Assembly: GCA_002633025.1 (NCBI GenBank)
Contig: NMRB01000115.1
Location: forward strand, 164,571 to 228,570
Length of the DNA: 64,000 nucleotides
Direction: 5' to 3'
From: Notospermus geniculatus
Taxonomy: Eukaryota > Nemertea > Pilidiophora > Heteronemertea > Lineidae
Shown here in pieces: positions 10,975-21,879 of the stretch. The notes under the pieces were generated by a model. The model was not told the DNA's origin, made no database searches, and saw only the letters and a program-made list of their open reading frames with translations. A program made the translations under genes and the position numbers. How positions within the stretch are numbered: position 1 is the stretch's first letter; each line of letters begins with the position of its first letter.

Positions 10975-11600
10975 TTCCAAAATGGCGTCTGGCGTCTAAC
11001 ATTTCTCGCTTCGGGCATTCAGCGAGGTAGTGCAGCGAATGTCGGCGAGATGGGTACTCAGTGACGCTGAAAGGGTAAATGTCGTCCTGGGTATACACAA
11101 AGATTACCCAGGATCTCAATCTTCACTAAAACAATACCCTGGGTGTAGTTTCGGTAGACGAACATCACCCAGCATTGTAGTATGACACTTGGATTCGAGG
11201 TTTTCTCGCCCGTGGCTACGTGACCACCTGAAGAATGTCATGAACAGCGACACTCAACAAGTACCGCGGTGCGAGACCGCGAGATTCCACGGGATTTCTG
11301 ATTAGGACTCGTTCCTAGGCACAGATTGCGGAAGCTGGGTGATGTTCGGCTATCGAAACTACACCCAGGGTATTGTTTTAGTGAAGATTGAGATCCTGGG
11401 TAATCTTTGTATATACCCAGGACGACATTTACCCTTTCAGCCTCAGTGACCAATCCCAAAGACGATTTGTACCATTAGCTAAATATCCTGCGGATAGTCC
11501 ATTGAAGAAAGCACCCTGCTATCTCATTTCGACTCGTGCAGCTTGCTGTTAGCGCTGCACACAGATGCACACGATATAGGCACGATGTACAGGTTTGTAC
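10975..11600. repeat. Repeat family Y, copy 1 (interrupted)
   Basis: Matches 59478-59708 through TGGCGTCTGGCGTC, AACATTTCTCGCTTCG, CATTCAGCGAGGTAGTGCA, CACCCTGCTAT and GCGCTGCACACAGATG. It is interrupted at 11066-11441 by an element absent from the other copy. The outer limits of this copy are uncertain. Confidence 0.7.
11066..11441. mobile_element. Long-TIR element with 9-bp target duplication
   Basis: 376-bp insertion with arms of about 95 bp starting GCTGAAAGGGTAAATGTCGT, flanked by the exact 9-bp direct repeat CTCAGTGAC (11057-11065 and 11442-11450). The empty target is present at 59564-59572 in the other family Y copy. Nine-base duplications plus long TIRs are characteristic of Mutator-like elements. 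The terminal 28 bases agree with those of the element at 51511 at 24 positions. No ORF of its own. Confidence 0.85.
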
Positions 11601-12111
11601 ACACACAGAACGACGCGCCTCAGGTTTGGACTACATTTTAGCTCCACCCTCGCGGGTTTGGTGTCGCAACCAAGACCCCTCCACCGAGGGTTTAATTCCT
11701 TAAACGTAATCACCTCGATTTGGGGGGACGCGCTTACAAATTCATGCCTGCGTGCTGCTATAGCAGCATATACACAAATTCATCCTGCTGGAAAATCGTT
11801 ACTCTTGGCAGCAGAGCCATTACGCCTTGGCAGTAATGCTAAACTCAATCTGTAGGCCTACACGAATAGTAAAAGAGAAGTCCGCCCGCCCCAAAATGAG
11901 CTGTCGCCCTTGCGTTACCTACTGCAAAGAGGTAGGCCAACAGAAACGGTATAAAGCTTTGTTTACCTGACAACCGGAATACGATTTACCTCGCAGGTAG
12001 ATAAATGGAACACACGTTTTTTTAATCGCATTTTGGACTTCGTAGGCTATATCACTGTTGCGTAGGCTATATCACTGTATCGCATATCGGATGTCAGGTG
12101 AACACAGCGTA
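11601..12111. other. No gene seen
   Basis: No recognisable coding sequence. A 17-bp direct repeat GTAGGCTATATCACTGT occurs at about 12043 and 12062. Confidence 0.4.
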
Positions 12112-12310
12112 TGCCAGCAAACAGCACACAAGACGATATCGCAAGCGATCTGATCGAGCGAACAAAATCGGTTGTTGACGCCAGGTGTGTGCTGAACAGC
12201 GATGCTTGGAATCGTCTCGCCAGCGATTTTTGGCGGCTGGCGAAAAGATCGGCATGATCGCCGGGTGGCGGGTATATCGCTGCGATATCGCCTGGTGTGC
12301 GGGTGGCTTT
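12112..12310. repeat. Imperfect foldback
   Basis: CACACAAGACGATATCGCAAGCG at the left resembles the inverse of CGCTGCGATATCGCCTGGTGTG at the right; the middle is rich in GATCG and CGCCAGCG words. Probably an old MITE. Confidence 0.5.
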
Positions 12311-13207
12311 AAGGACTGTGCCAGGATACTGGACGGGGTTACATGACGGCATTACAATGGCACAAGAAAGTTGTCTCAAAATAAATGTTACATCTCGTCC
12401 TTATTCTTTGGGCTAAATGTTTCATCTTTTCAGGTTTCATAGTGAAGATTTAGGAGATTTGATTCATACGGGAAATTTGACTTTTTATTTACTGTGGTGT
12501 TCATAGTGGAGCAAAGACAAAAATGGTAGAACTGCACAAAGCCATGTTAGTTTGTATCCACCCCAGAAACGACCTCTTTTTAATATGGCGTTATTCAAAA
12601 CGTATCAGAGCTGCGCTATAACTTCCATATTTTGAACCTTTTATCTAAAGGATATAGACATCTTTCTTCAAAATTTCAGCTCCATAGGTTGAATATCATG
12701 AAATAGCAATACATGCGAAATTTCCTGCCGAAAATTCAATGCCGGTCAAGCGGTTAGACACAGCGAAAATGGCCATTTGCAGTCGCTGAATCGTAAAACT
12801 GCTAAGTCACAAAAACTGTGATTGTGATTGTTACAAAAGCGGTATCAAAACCATCCCAATTCGAGAAAAATCTCCCAGCTTTCTTCTAATCAGAACAGGA
12901 GTCTCATTTGAAAGAAGTCAACAGTTTATTTTTGAGACAGAAAGAAAATGGTAACATTTTTGAGAAGCTCTGTACACATGTAATGTACGAGACTTTTGGT
13001 AATTTCATCCTAGCTAATCGTGCTGAAGCCGATCCACTCTATCAACTGTCGGATTTCTGATAGGCCTATGCCAATTCGGGCCATGGCTTTCATACCTTTT
13101 GTACATTACATGTAAACGTTATTCAGCAAAAATAATCAAAAACTTCCAAAGTATGGATTCTACACAACAAGGATTCCTTCCGTTGTGGGCTATTTTGAAA
13201 ACAGTCC
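12311..13207. other. No gene seen; 3' flank of the GPCR
   Basis: A/T-rich sequence without recognisable ORFs or strong repeats. It lies downstream of the minus-strand GPCR and may contain its 3' UTR. Confidence 0.4.
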
Positions 13208-14221
13208 TCATTGCCAAAAAATGCACTTAATAAGCATTCTGCGTAAAATCACCCTGAACCTGCGCCCAGTGAGAACGTAGACATAAAAGTTGATAAAGGA
13301 ATTTGCGCCAGACACCACGTACAGTGCTCCCATGACTGGGAAGAACGACTCCACATTTCGTTCACCGGGCAGAGACAAGATAATTGTAGCTCCCAAGTTG
13401 ATCAAAACTGATGGCAGCTCTAATATAAAGAAACACATCACCAAAATGACAATCCGTTTCGTTATGTTGGTTTTTTGTTTATCACGATCTTCACTATCTC
13501 TTGAAGCCGTTAGACCGCTGACATTTCTTCTCAAAACCCAAACCATTCTTGTCCCTGTGAATGCAAGACAAGCAAAGGGTATGAAAAACAAGATAACGTA
13601 AGAGAGAACGTTGACGTAGGCTATTTGAAAGTCAACATTCTTGTCGAAGAGTTCGTTGTGAACTGAGACAGGCCTAAATCGATTAGTGCAGACGTCAAAT
13701 TCAAAGACCGTGTCGCAGGACCAAAATCTAGGAAAGGTATAACAGAGAGAGAAAACGATGATTCCAATACTGGCGATTCTAGAGTTCCTAACTGTGCATA
13801 AAGACTTGGCCTTCAGTGGAAAACACACAGCTACGTATCTCTCTGTTGCTACGAATACCATGATATAAGTAGATACTGTCTTGAAATACCATGCAACCGC
13901 CCATTGGTATCCGCGGGAAAGTTGAAAGAACTCGTAGTAGATTTCGAGATGTCCCGTGTAAGTGTAGACGGCTGGGAGGGAGAATGCCAAGCCGTATATG
14001 ATGAGGACACCGCTGTCGGATATCGCCAGAGCCCGAAGAAGAAATGACGTGGAACCCTTCATCTCCCTGCGCAGGACAACGAGCGCTAGTGAATTTCCAA
14101 CGATACCAAACACAACGTAACATAACATAAACGGAACGTACATGACGAACAAGACTAAATCACTGACTGTTTCTACGTACGTCGGTCTGTATAAACACTG
14201 AACAACTAGAGATTCCGTCAT
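13208..14221 (-). CDS. FMRFamide-receptor-like class A GPCR, single exon
   Basis: 337-residue seven-helix receptor starting at ATG 14221, a normal length for an invertebrate peptide receptor. Helix 1 carries GNSLALVVL (N43), helix 2 has D69 in ALAISD, helix 3 ends in ERY (127-129, the DRY variant), helix 5 is about 199-222, and helix 7 has NSFINFYVY (308-316), the NPxxY region with Phe for Pro, followed by the GRRFR of helix 8. Helix 6 reads FFILELP (264-270), with Glu in place of the Trp of CWxP. The position 25 residues before the ERY arginine, usually the disulfide Cys, is Arg103, although the second extracellular loop has C169 and C178. The overall pattern suits the FMRFamide-receptor-like group of orphan peptide receptors; ligand unknown. 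It would act in the plasma membrane. A partial paralogue lies at 30216-30842. No intron is needed. Confidence 0.88.
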   Translation of the reverse strand: MTESLVVQCLYRPTYVETVSDLVLFVMYVPFMLCYVVFGIVGNSLALVVLRREMKGSTSFLLRALAISDSGVLIIYGLAFSLPAVYTYTGHLEIYYEFFQLSRGYQWAVAWYFKTVSTYIMVFVATERYVAVCFPLKAKSLCTVRNSRIASIGIIVFSLCYTFPRFWSCDTVFEFDVCTNRFRPVSVHNELFDKNVDFQIAYVNVLSYVILFFIPFACLAFTGTRMVWVLRRNVSGLTASRDSEDRDKQKTNITKRIVILVMCFFILELPSVLINLGATIILSLPGERNVESFFPVMGALYVVSGANSFINFYVYVLTGRRFRVILRRMLIKCIFWQ

Positions 14222-14414
14222 GTTGTAAAATGTACTTCGACTCGGAGGTTAAACCAAAATGTACGGATATTCACTGACGCTGTTTCTGGACGAATACACC
14301 CTCGAAATTAGAAAATCTGCTAAAAGGACGGTCAAGTGGCTGCCTATACCATTTGTTCAAATGGCTGCATATACCAATACCGTGAAGATATGCAATTTCT
14401 ATAGTTTATGACCG

Positions 14415-14575
14415 AAATGGATCCGTCTGACAACTGATATGAGGTGTGTTTCGCCAGGAGCTTGGTTATGCAGTCATCATGACCATTCGACACCAGCACA
14501 AAGTTTCGTATGAACAGAGGAAACTCATGTTTCTCTCAAGTTAATCTGATCGTGTTTCAAAGCAGCACAATAAAC
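14415..14575. repeat. Upstream flank of the GPCR, duplicated at 53.8 kb
   Basis: Shares GAGGTGTGTTTC, AGGAGCT, CGACACCAGCACAAAGTTTC and GGTTTCTCTC-type strings in the same order with about 53800-53960. It lies about 200 bp upstream of the receptor ATG, so it may be promoter or 5' UTR sequence carried in the duplication. Confidence 0.65.
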
Positions 14576-14865
14576 TCTCGTCGAGGTCATTTTTCAGGGC
14601 AAATACATGTAATGATCAAAAATACTGTATCTACTCAGTTATAACGACAATCATCATCATCATCATCAGGTGAGATCGAAGGCGGAGGCCTGTAGATCTA
14701 TTGCCTGAAACATTGAAAACAAAAGTCATGAACTCTGCGCAGAGGCGCGGCTACGGGGTAAAAATCATACAAAGTCCATCACTCACTCTCTCTGTCTGCA
14801 TTTTATTTACTAAAAATGCGGGTCGCTATCCATATGGTTATGTAATCAAACAAGTCCAGCTTCAG

Positions 14866-15218
14866 CTATTCATAAACAAATTTACGCCTGTCCCAAGCTT
14901 TGTCCAGCCTGGCCTTGAAGCAATCAACAGTTCTTGCGGTCACTACCTCTGACGCCAACGAGTTCAACGGATCCGCAACGCGGAACGCGGGAACCCAAAC
15001 GAGTGCCTCCGCACCTCGGTCCTGGCTCTTTGTTTTTTGAGCTTCATACAGTGCCCTCTGGTACAAGACGATCGCCCTTCCGCCAAGGGTAATACATAGG
15101 GACTAATCTTGCTATGACTTTTGAGGCACTTGTACACTTGTATCATGTCGCCCCGAATTCTTCGGTAGTGGAGAGACTGCAAATCCAAGCGTTTCAGTCT
15201 GTGATCATATGGCTCCAA
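14866..15218 (-). pseudogene. LINE C-terminal region, frameshifted
   Basis: Two overlapping frames continue the reverse transcriptase: LEPYDHRLKRLDLQSLHYRR followed by GDMIQVYKCLKS, then in another frame RVADPLNSLASEVV, TVDCFKARLDKAW, the usual end of CR1/Jockey ORF2. Separated from the upstream RT frame by a stop near 15317 and one or more frameshifts. Confidence 0.8.
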
Positions 15219-15316
15219 TCTAAGTTCAGGTATTAACTTGATAGCTCTTCTCTGAACAGATTCAATGCATTTCCGGGAACCTTTATTCTTGAGAATGAGC
15301 GCAGAGTTACAATACT

Positions 15317-16912
15317 CTATAGGTGTGGACGGACCAAGGCTGTGTATAGTTTCTTAATGACGTACATGTCCCTTGAGGCTATGTTCTTCTTAATGGTCCA
15401 TAATAACCTATTACCTTTACTCGAGATCTGGTTGACATGCTCGTTGAAAGTCAGCTTACTGTCTACAACAACTCCCAGATCTTTCTCAGAAGATACAACT
15501 GATAGAGGAGTTGAAACCCCGTCAAACTCAATACTATAACCGTGGTGGGTGTTGCTGTTTCCAAAGTAAATAACTTTGCACTTCGAAGGGTTTGGCTTCA
15601 ATAACCACGTTTCACACCATCGGGAAAGCTTCACAAGATCCTGCTGCAAAGTAGCATTGTCGCGCCCATCTTTGATTTGCCTATAGATCTTCAAGTCATC
15701 CGCTAAAAGCTTGCAAGGCGAGGCAAAAATCCCAGGGAGATCGTTGACGTACAGGACAAAAAGGATAGGCCCAAGGACGCTACCTTGGGGTATGCCACTT
15801 CTCACATCAGTCCTTTCCGATTCTGTCCCATTCACGATAACTTTCAATATTCTGCCCTGAAGGAAGCTTTCCATCCATCGTATGATGTTATCAGCGATCC
15901 CAAGTGATCTAAGTTTAACGAGAAGCCGCTTGTGAGGTACGGTATCAAATACCTTACGAAGATCAATGTAAATCATGTCCATGGGAACTGCATCATCCAA
16001 ACTCTCAGCAATGTCATCCATCGTCTCAATCAGGTTGGTATTACACGACGTACCAGGCAGAAACCCATGCTGCTTCTCCGACAATCGCCCAGTAGCAAAC
16101 ATGGAGAGAATCGCCTCTCGAATGCAAGCCTCCATCATCTTACATGCGACTGAAGTAATACTGATGGGCCGATAGTTACCCGGATCCGTTTTGTGCCCAG
16201 ATCTTTTGTAAATGGCAGTAACATTAGCTAGCTTCCAGTCCTCTGGCACACAACCCTCAGTAAGGGCCTTGTTAAAAATCTTGGTTAGAGGGCTCGCTAA
16301 TAAATCTTTGGCCTCCTTGAGAACCCTCCCGTGAATACCATCCGGCCCAGCTGACTTGTTGGGGTTCAAGTTCCGCAGACAGTTTTCCACCTTTTCAACT
16401 GTAATAACCAAGTCGCTCATAGTGATTGGGGGTGGAGTAAGGGCCGGCAACGCCCCTGATGGCTCACACACAAACACTGATGAAAAATGGTCCACTAATG
16501 CATTGGCTTTATCCCTGTCAGTTAGACACACTGCCCCGGATTTAGACGTTAACTCCGGAATATCAGCCCTGGCAACCGACTTACTCCTAACGTAACCCCA
16601 GAAGGCCTTAGGGTTTCTACTGACTTCCTTGGCAAGGTTCTCCTCAAAGTGAGCTTTCTTACTTCGAGTAGTAGATCTAAGGAGGTTCCGTACTTTACAG
16701 AACTCGAGGTAGTTAGCAGAGGTTCTACATCTCAGGTAGCGCCGCCAAATCCTGTTTTTCTCCTTAACAAGGTCCATTGCTTCCTTGTCCAAATACTTGG
16801 ATCGTTTAACCACAGAGTGAGGACCCCTGCTTGCGACCTTGGGTATATTATTCAGCGTAGTCTCCAAGAGCGCATTTTTGAGATGTGTCCAGGCCTGTTG
16901 AGTATCCAGCAA
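15317..16912 (-). pseudogene. LINE reverse transcriptase (ORF2 part)
   Basis: About 530 codons of non-LTR reverse transcriptase: LANVTAIYKRSGHKTDPGNY, RPISITS, YIDLRKVFDTVPHKRLL, GIPQGSVLGPILFVLYVNDL and the catalytic LADD (about residues 403-406 of this frame; the usual form is FADD or YADD). It would make cDNA from the LINE RNA at a nicked target. It ends at a stop well short of the usual C-terminus, and the endonuclease lies in another frame upstream, so this copy is inactive. LADD may be a point change from FADD. Confidence 0.88.
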
Positions 16913-16959
16913 TGGGATAACTTGATCCCACAGGATGCTATAATAATCCAGATTCTTAC

Positions 16960-17463
16960 GACGCCGTTGGAGGTAAAGATATATCCACTGCAGACATGAT
17001 CGCTTTTACCAAGAGGAGGGAGGAACTGAATAGTGTCCACAAGATCATCGTCCGAGGTGAGCAACAAATCCGCCATGGTAGGCTCCTGCCCATGCCTAAA
17101 CCTGGTAGGCCTCTCAATAAGTTGATGAATAAGACAATCTCTAACTGTGGCAAAAAGCTGCCTGTCTAACCTCCTCATCCCTGTGGCATTCTCATCATCC
17201 CAGACTATGGAAGAGTAATTAAAGTCTCCCAACATAATGAATGGTTTGTTTGTATTGCTCATGCTCTCAATAAACCTGTTCAGGGCCATCGCATTATCTT
17301 CAGACGAATTAGGGCTATGGTAAATACAAGCAAGAAGTAGGTTACCTCTGCATCCATCTGGGCAAATTTCATTCAAAACAGCTTCTCCAGCAGTAATGTC
17401 AGTACAATACATTAGACAAGCCTGGCGGCGACAGAGTTCGCAAGGCGACTTCAGGGGTGGCAC
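16960..17463 (-). pseudogene. LINE AP-type endonuclease part
   Basis: Open frame of about 200 codons with LLACIYHSPNSS, IMLGDFN (about residue 76-82), W..DDENATG, LLLTSDDDLVDTI and the SDH signature (154-156), in the order of the exonuclease-endonuclease-phosphatase domain of CR1/Jockey ORF2. The N-terminal catalytic part is missing or frameshifted upstream, and a frameshift near 16960-16990 separates it from the reverse transcriptase. Confidence 0.82.
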
Positions 17464-17730
17464 TCAGCCTCATTCCCCCAGGCTCCAGCAGCCGTGTATT
17501 GGCATATGAACACACATGATGGCGGATACACAACAACCAGTGATTAACAGTCCTGTCCACGGGAGAAAGCAGCATAATTAGCGTAATATAAAAATGGTGC
17601 CCAGAGTGGAGGGGGGTAGAGAGAAATGTCACCCCGAGAAATTTTGTTCATTGGATTTAGGGTATTTTCAGTGAAATGAAAAGGCAAAAAGAAAAAACAC
17701 GAGACAGGAAAAAACGGTGAAAACAAGTCT

Positions 17731-18640
17731 CCCATGGGCGATGCGCTCAGCTGACAATATTGATTTTAGGTGTAATTTGGTTTACTTGTAGGCACATACT
17801 CTAAGCTTTAAATTTAAAGTCGTGAATTTTATGACTTTAAGGCATACACGTAAAATAGCAGTGTTTCCCCAATGATATTGTGAGGCGTACAAGCATTAGA
17901 AGATGATGATATGAACATCAACATCGCTCCAGGTAACAGGGTAAAGCTACTGGGTTGCCTGGATGCCCCACTGGTTAGTGAGACCACAACACTAATTCAT
18001 AGTGGCAAGGTTGATCATGATCTTTTGTGTCAATCAATGAATGCTCCCAGAGACTGTTCAAATGTATCTATTTGAATGAAGTTACCAATTAGGCATTAAG
18101 ACTGTTGCCACACATAAAAGAATGAGTTAAAGTATGTTACCTTACCTGATTGAAGATTAGTCAGGCTATAACAGCATGTTGAACTTCTCAAGTGATGAAA
18201 AGCATGGTAGCCATTTTTATCAGCTAAGGTTCAACATAGTATCCGTCCAGTCTCAGTGTTACCAATGGCTATATATAGGTCGGACAGAACACCAGTTACT
18301 GAGTTACCCATGCATAATTTGAAACTTCAAAGTGCGGGAAATTCAAATACCCCAGTTTTTTATTGTTGAATAGCGCCCCCTTTAAAAAAATCTGACATTG
18401 ACTTCCCTTTGACCTGATGTAGAAAATATCAACCTATCTGTCCCATCACATTTTGTCTACATATTTGCCACAGGGGCTGAGATATTGCGATATTTCATTT
18501 TATGTGAAACGCCCCCTGGAGGCCTAAGAGATATCAAATTGCACTCATTTTTTGTTTCCGAGCAGAGTTCACCCAGGGCTACCTTCACATGAAATTTGGA
18601 GTCTCTAGCTATTACGGTTACAAAACGTCGGGCATCCCAG
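17731..18640. repeat. Repeat family sharing GCGCTCAGCTGA and CGCCCCCTGGAG
   Basis: Begins CCCATGGGCGATGCGCTCAGCTGAC like 50070-50096 and further on shares ...GAGATATTG...CGCCCCCTGGAGG..CCTAA and the phrase ACGGT(A/T)(A/G)C near its end with 50760-51020. The members probably derive from one dispersed non-autonomous element; this copy is diverged. Confidence 0.5.
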
Positions 18641-18689
18641 ATGGAGTGACGGACTCTCGCGTGACGCCACTGAATAGGAATCCGGAATT

Positions 18690-18760
18690 CGAAACCGGAA
18701 CCTGCGGTTTAATAGGCAAACGTTAGCCGAATGAGCTATTGAGACTAGTACCGAGGGTTT
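18690..18760 (-). repeat. tRNA-like sequence, probable SINE head
   Basis: On the minus strand the sequence reads AGCTCATTCGGCTAACG followed by CAGGTTCCGGTTTCGAATTC, a box-A-like and box-B-like pair with tRNA spacing. Stem pairing is imperfect (only about four pairs in the T stem), so a working tRNA gene is unlikely. Confidence 0.4.
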
Positions 18761-19479
18761 CCTTGGCCGATGATGACCGGCGGTCTATTGTTTGCTTGAC
18801 GGCTGAAGTAATGTCGATGCGGACGAAAAGGAACGCACGACACTGAACAAAAATATGACGCAGATCGGCGCTGTTCACTTGCTCATTTCTTAGAAATTGT
18901 GAGCTTAACTTGCGATAAGTTTGGGCCATTGTGTTAAGACAAATGTTAACAGTTGACCCATGCTATCGATGAGCACAAAAGCTAATAATATTGATTCGTA
19001 TTTTGGCGATTTTGATTGCAAAACTGCCGTCTCAGTTGAAGCGAGAAACAAAATGGCTGCCTAAACAGCAGACCGCTTCACGCACTCACCGCGAATAAAG
19101 TTATAGCCCTACGCGCCAAATAGAGAGCTCGTTGCAGGATAACCTCGAAATCTGCGTATAGGATTCCACGTCAACGTCAACCTCAGCCATTTCACCAACT
19201 CACAACAGAAAGCCAAACTTGTTAAGTATTATAAAAACTAATACATGTATACAATCGCTATCTTATTCCAACATCTTCTACAAAATTTATCGTTCAGAAA
19301 CGGATATACCCTCTAAAATACACCTAAAAACCACCTCAAAAAAATCGCACAGCATTTCTACTCGAAAATTCTCACAGAAATAAAACAACCATACTAAATA
19401 TACATGTAACTACATGCCAAGTTTCAAACATATTGCTCATGCAACAACAGAGATACAGCTCAAAATATTGCCAGACATA
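18761..19479. other. No gene seen
   Basis: A/T-rich sequence; a 68-codon minus-strand frame at 18723-18929 is unrecognised. Confidence 0.4.
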
Positions 19480-19527
19480 CACGGACCTTGGAGGAATTAT
19501 ACAGTATAATTCCTCCAAGCACGGACC
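19480..19527. mobile_element. 31-bp perfect palindrome with 8-bp direct repeats
   Basis: TTGGAGGAATTATAC + A + GTATAATTCCTCCAA, followed by one G, sits between exact copies of CACGGACC (19480-19487 and 19520-19527). It has the look of a minimal insertion with an 8-bp target duplication. Confidence 0.65.
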
Positions 19528-20094
19528 AAGCCAGACAGTGTTGAAAATAAGGGTGACCTTGTGAAGAAATATTCTCCGATCAGCGGACCGCCTTTTTCAC
19601 CATGTGACTGAGGTAATCCGACTCATGTTCATTAGTTCAAGTGGGATCATTGCTCATTGTGCACGAATGTACCAAAAAATCCCCCAGGAAAACATCCACC
19701 CGGAACAAAATCCCCCTTTTGGTGAAGTAGGAAAAAATCCCCCAGGAAATAATCTTCCTCACTAATATGCTTCATTATTTTGGTTTTGGCATCCAGAGGA
19801 TTTTTTCTGATTAGGAAAGCCCAGCAGACTCATTGTAAAGGGCAGGTTCACAGATTTGTGTGATGCCAGCGGGATTTACAGATTACTTCGTACTTCCCCG
19901 TACATGTACTTCCCCAGACCTAAAACCAAAATTGAGGAGAGTGTTTTTTTATCTCATCTGTTGTGTCCCCCCCCCCCTTCATGTGGGCCACCTAGCCACA
20001 AACTGAGCAAAGTTTGGCGCGAAAATGGCTATGTCACACCACAAATGGAAGCGTCTAGATTCCTTACAAAATGGACAACTTGTAAAATTGTGAG

Positions 20095-20290
20095 CATGGG
20101 AAGATACCGGTGTGACAGGCGATATGGTCCGCCAGTGGCCATAGTCCTCTGGACCATTGCCTCTAGGGACAGGGGTCCTAGGGATAAATGTCCTGACCGG
20201 ACGACTATTCCTAGCCTTCATAAGAGGTGAAAGGGGACTATATTCCCTATAGGACTATATTACCTGTCAAACAGTGACAGTAATCGTGGT
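20095..20290. repeat. AGTCC/GGACT palindrome cluster 1
   Basis: Contains many short alternating words such as TGGTCCGCCAGTGGCCATAG, TCCTCTGGACCATTG, AGGGGTCCTAGGGA and GGACTATATTCC. Same style as clusters at 21880-22080 and 22655-22830. Confidence 0.5.
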
Positions 20291-20364
20291 CCCCCTGATA
20301 ATAAAGTCCGTTCAGTCATGAATTCTTTTTATTGTATGGCGATTCAATTCATTCAAGTATATCA

Positions 20365-21465
20365 TTTTTCATTTCATTTATTTATTTGACCAACACAGTA
20401 AATAGGGTACAAGAAAGTAAATAAAGGAATAATGGTCGGGAGCACAGCAAGATCACTAAGTGATCGCTTACGCTGTGCCCCCTGGAAAAAGAGAACAGCA
20501 CAAATAAATTCAAAGATGACACATACTAACCATACATACAAGGGAAGTAATAGACAGACAAAAGTAATTAAAGGTTACATACATAGCAATCACGAACGGT
20601 GCAGTTTAAGTCATATGAATTTAGGATAAAATTTTTGTAGTAATTGAGACAGCCGAAGAGACTATGGGTGGTAAGTTTTTCAGATACTAAGTTTGGAAGG
20701 GAATTGAAGAGAAGTACTGCGCTGTAAGATGGTCTTGACTTAGCAAATTCGTGCTTGCACAATGGAATAACAAGATTATATCTACTCCGGGTATTATGAT
20801 GATGATGTTGATAATTTAGACGAAAAAAGTTATCCATAAAATATTGTGGTAGGCTGTTGTGAAAAAAATTGTAAAGTAGTTTGAGCTGAACCATATGATG
20901 CATGTCGACAATAGAAAGTATTCTTAGGTTTTTAAAGAGGGGTTTAGAATGGGCTAAAAAGTGACTATTGGTAATGATTCTGACTGCTTTCTTTTGCAAT
21001 TTGTGGACAGTGGAGGTGCTGTACCCCCAAGATAAGAGTTCATAGTTCAGGTGACAGGTGATCAGCGCATGGTAAAGGGTTAACAAGGTGTTTTGAGGTA
21101 GATAGTGTTTCAAGTGGTTCAAAATCCGAGCGGCCCTAGAAATTTTAATGAAGACATGGTCGGCATTAAATGTCCAGTTTAACGATTTATGAATTATTAG
21201 ACCCAGGAAACTGAAGTGCTCGACACGATTGATAGGAGAGCCATCAATTATGATATTGAGTTGTAATTGTGTCATGGAAGGGCGTTCAAATATAATAAAG
21301 TTTGTTTTGGTAATGTTTAAAGATAGTTTATTTGCTTTGAGCCAATCGGCAATTTTTGCTATTTCTGCATTTATTTTGAGTTCAATACGATTGGTTTCAG
21401 ATCCGAATTTTGATAATTCTGATACTAGAGTGGTATCATCTGCAAATAAAATATAAAATGTGGTT
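20365..21465 (-). mobile_element. 5'-truncated LINE, second family
   Basis: Minus-strand 3' fragment: end of the reverse transcriptase, 3' UTR with a hairpin of the form GCGTAAGCGATCACTTAGTG, and a tail of AAATAAATAAATGAAATGA-type repeats ending near 20365. Truncated inside the RT, just upstream of the FADD motif, where it meets a tRNA-like sequence. Confidence 0.78.
20568..21465 (-). pseudogene. LINE reverse transcriptase C-terminal part
   Basis: From FYILFADDTTLVSELSKF (catalytic FADD) through WLKANKLSLNITKTNFIIF and LGLIIHKSLNWTFNADHV, then HNTRSRYNLVIP and SYSAVLLFNSLP, the normal order at the end of non-LTR ORF2. About 300 codons stay open, so the fragment is young, but fingers, most of the palm and the endonuclease are absent. 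The sequence upstream of about 21465 in the same frame (about 40 codons) is not LINE-derived. The family differs from the LINE at 14650-17735. Confidence 0.85.
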
Positions 21466-21474
21466 GAAAACCAA

Positions 21475-21560
21475 CACCGCCTTTGTGGTGTAGTGGAACG
21501 GCAGATGTCTACTGCGTGGAATGCTCCGAGTTCGATCCCCGTGCTGATCTTCTTTTCTTT
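21475..21560 (+). repeat. tRNA-like SINE head
   Basis: Box A-like TGGTGTAGTGG (about 21489) and box B-like AGTTCGATCCC (about 21529) have tRNA spacing and are followed by TTCTTTTCTTTTTC, which could terminate pol III. The stems pair poorly, so it is more likely a SINE or tRNA pseudogene than a tRNA gene. It adjoins the truncation point of the LINE. Confidence 0.45.
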
Positions 21561-21879
21561 TTCGCAATTTAACGTCCAGCTGTCCAAATGGTGTTACGTA
21601 AATCCCCCCCCCCAATAAACGAGCTTGTGTTCCACTGACAAAGTCACTTCACATGCCTACGGCAGTGGCTCAACGTCCACGTCTTCGGGTACTGTGAGTA
21701 GAAAACGCAAGCTCTCAGTTGACCCAAGCGAGGTATTCTTATACCTTACCGAAAACAAGTACGGGGCATGCTCAGATAACAGAGCATCAAATTAGAGGCG
21801 GCAAGAAACTCTAAGGAAATTTTTGTATCATTTCAAATATATGTCCGTGGCAGTTATATGATGCGGGAGTCATGGTCCC
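21561..21879. other. No gene seen
   Basis: Contains a C-run (21605-21614) and no recognisable ORF. Confidence 0.4.

Larger units (their letters stand above)
14650..17735 (-). mobile_element. CR1/Jockey-superfamily LINE, degraded
   Basis: Runs on the minus strand: an endonuclease part (to about 16960), a reverse transcriptase part (to 15317), a frameshifted C-terminal region (to 14866), 3' UTR and a terminal microsatellite (GAT)n at 14667-14650. A short microsatellite tail instead of poly(A) is typical of CR1-like elements. The 5' end is uncertain: sequence up to about 17735 contains only broken frames, so the copy is probably 5' truncated. Confidence 0.8.

Noticed and set aside
14650-14667. 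Independent ATC microsatellite
   Set aside because: Its position and orientation fit the terminal tail of the LINE, so it was included there.
18690-18760. Functional tRNA gene
   Set aside because: Stems do not pair well enough; kept only as a tRNA-like repeat.
19856-20230. 124-codon plus-strand frame
   Set aside because: Overlaps a C-run and the AGTCC palindrome cluster; no family resemblance.
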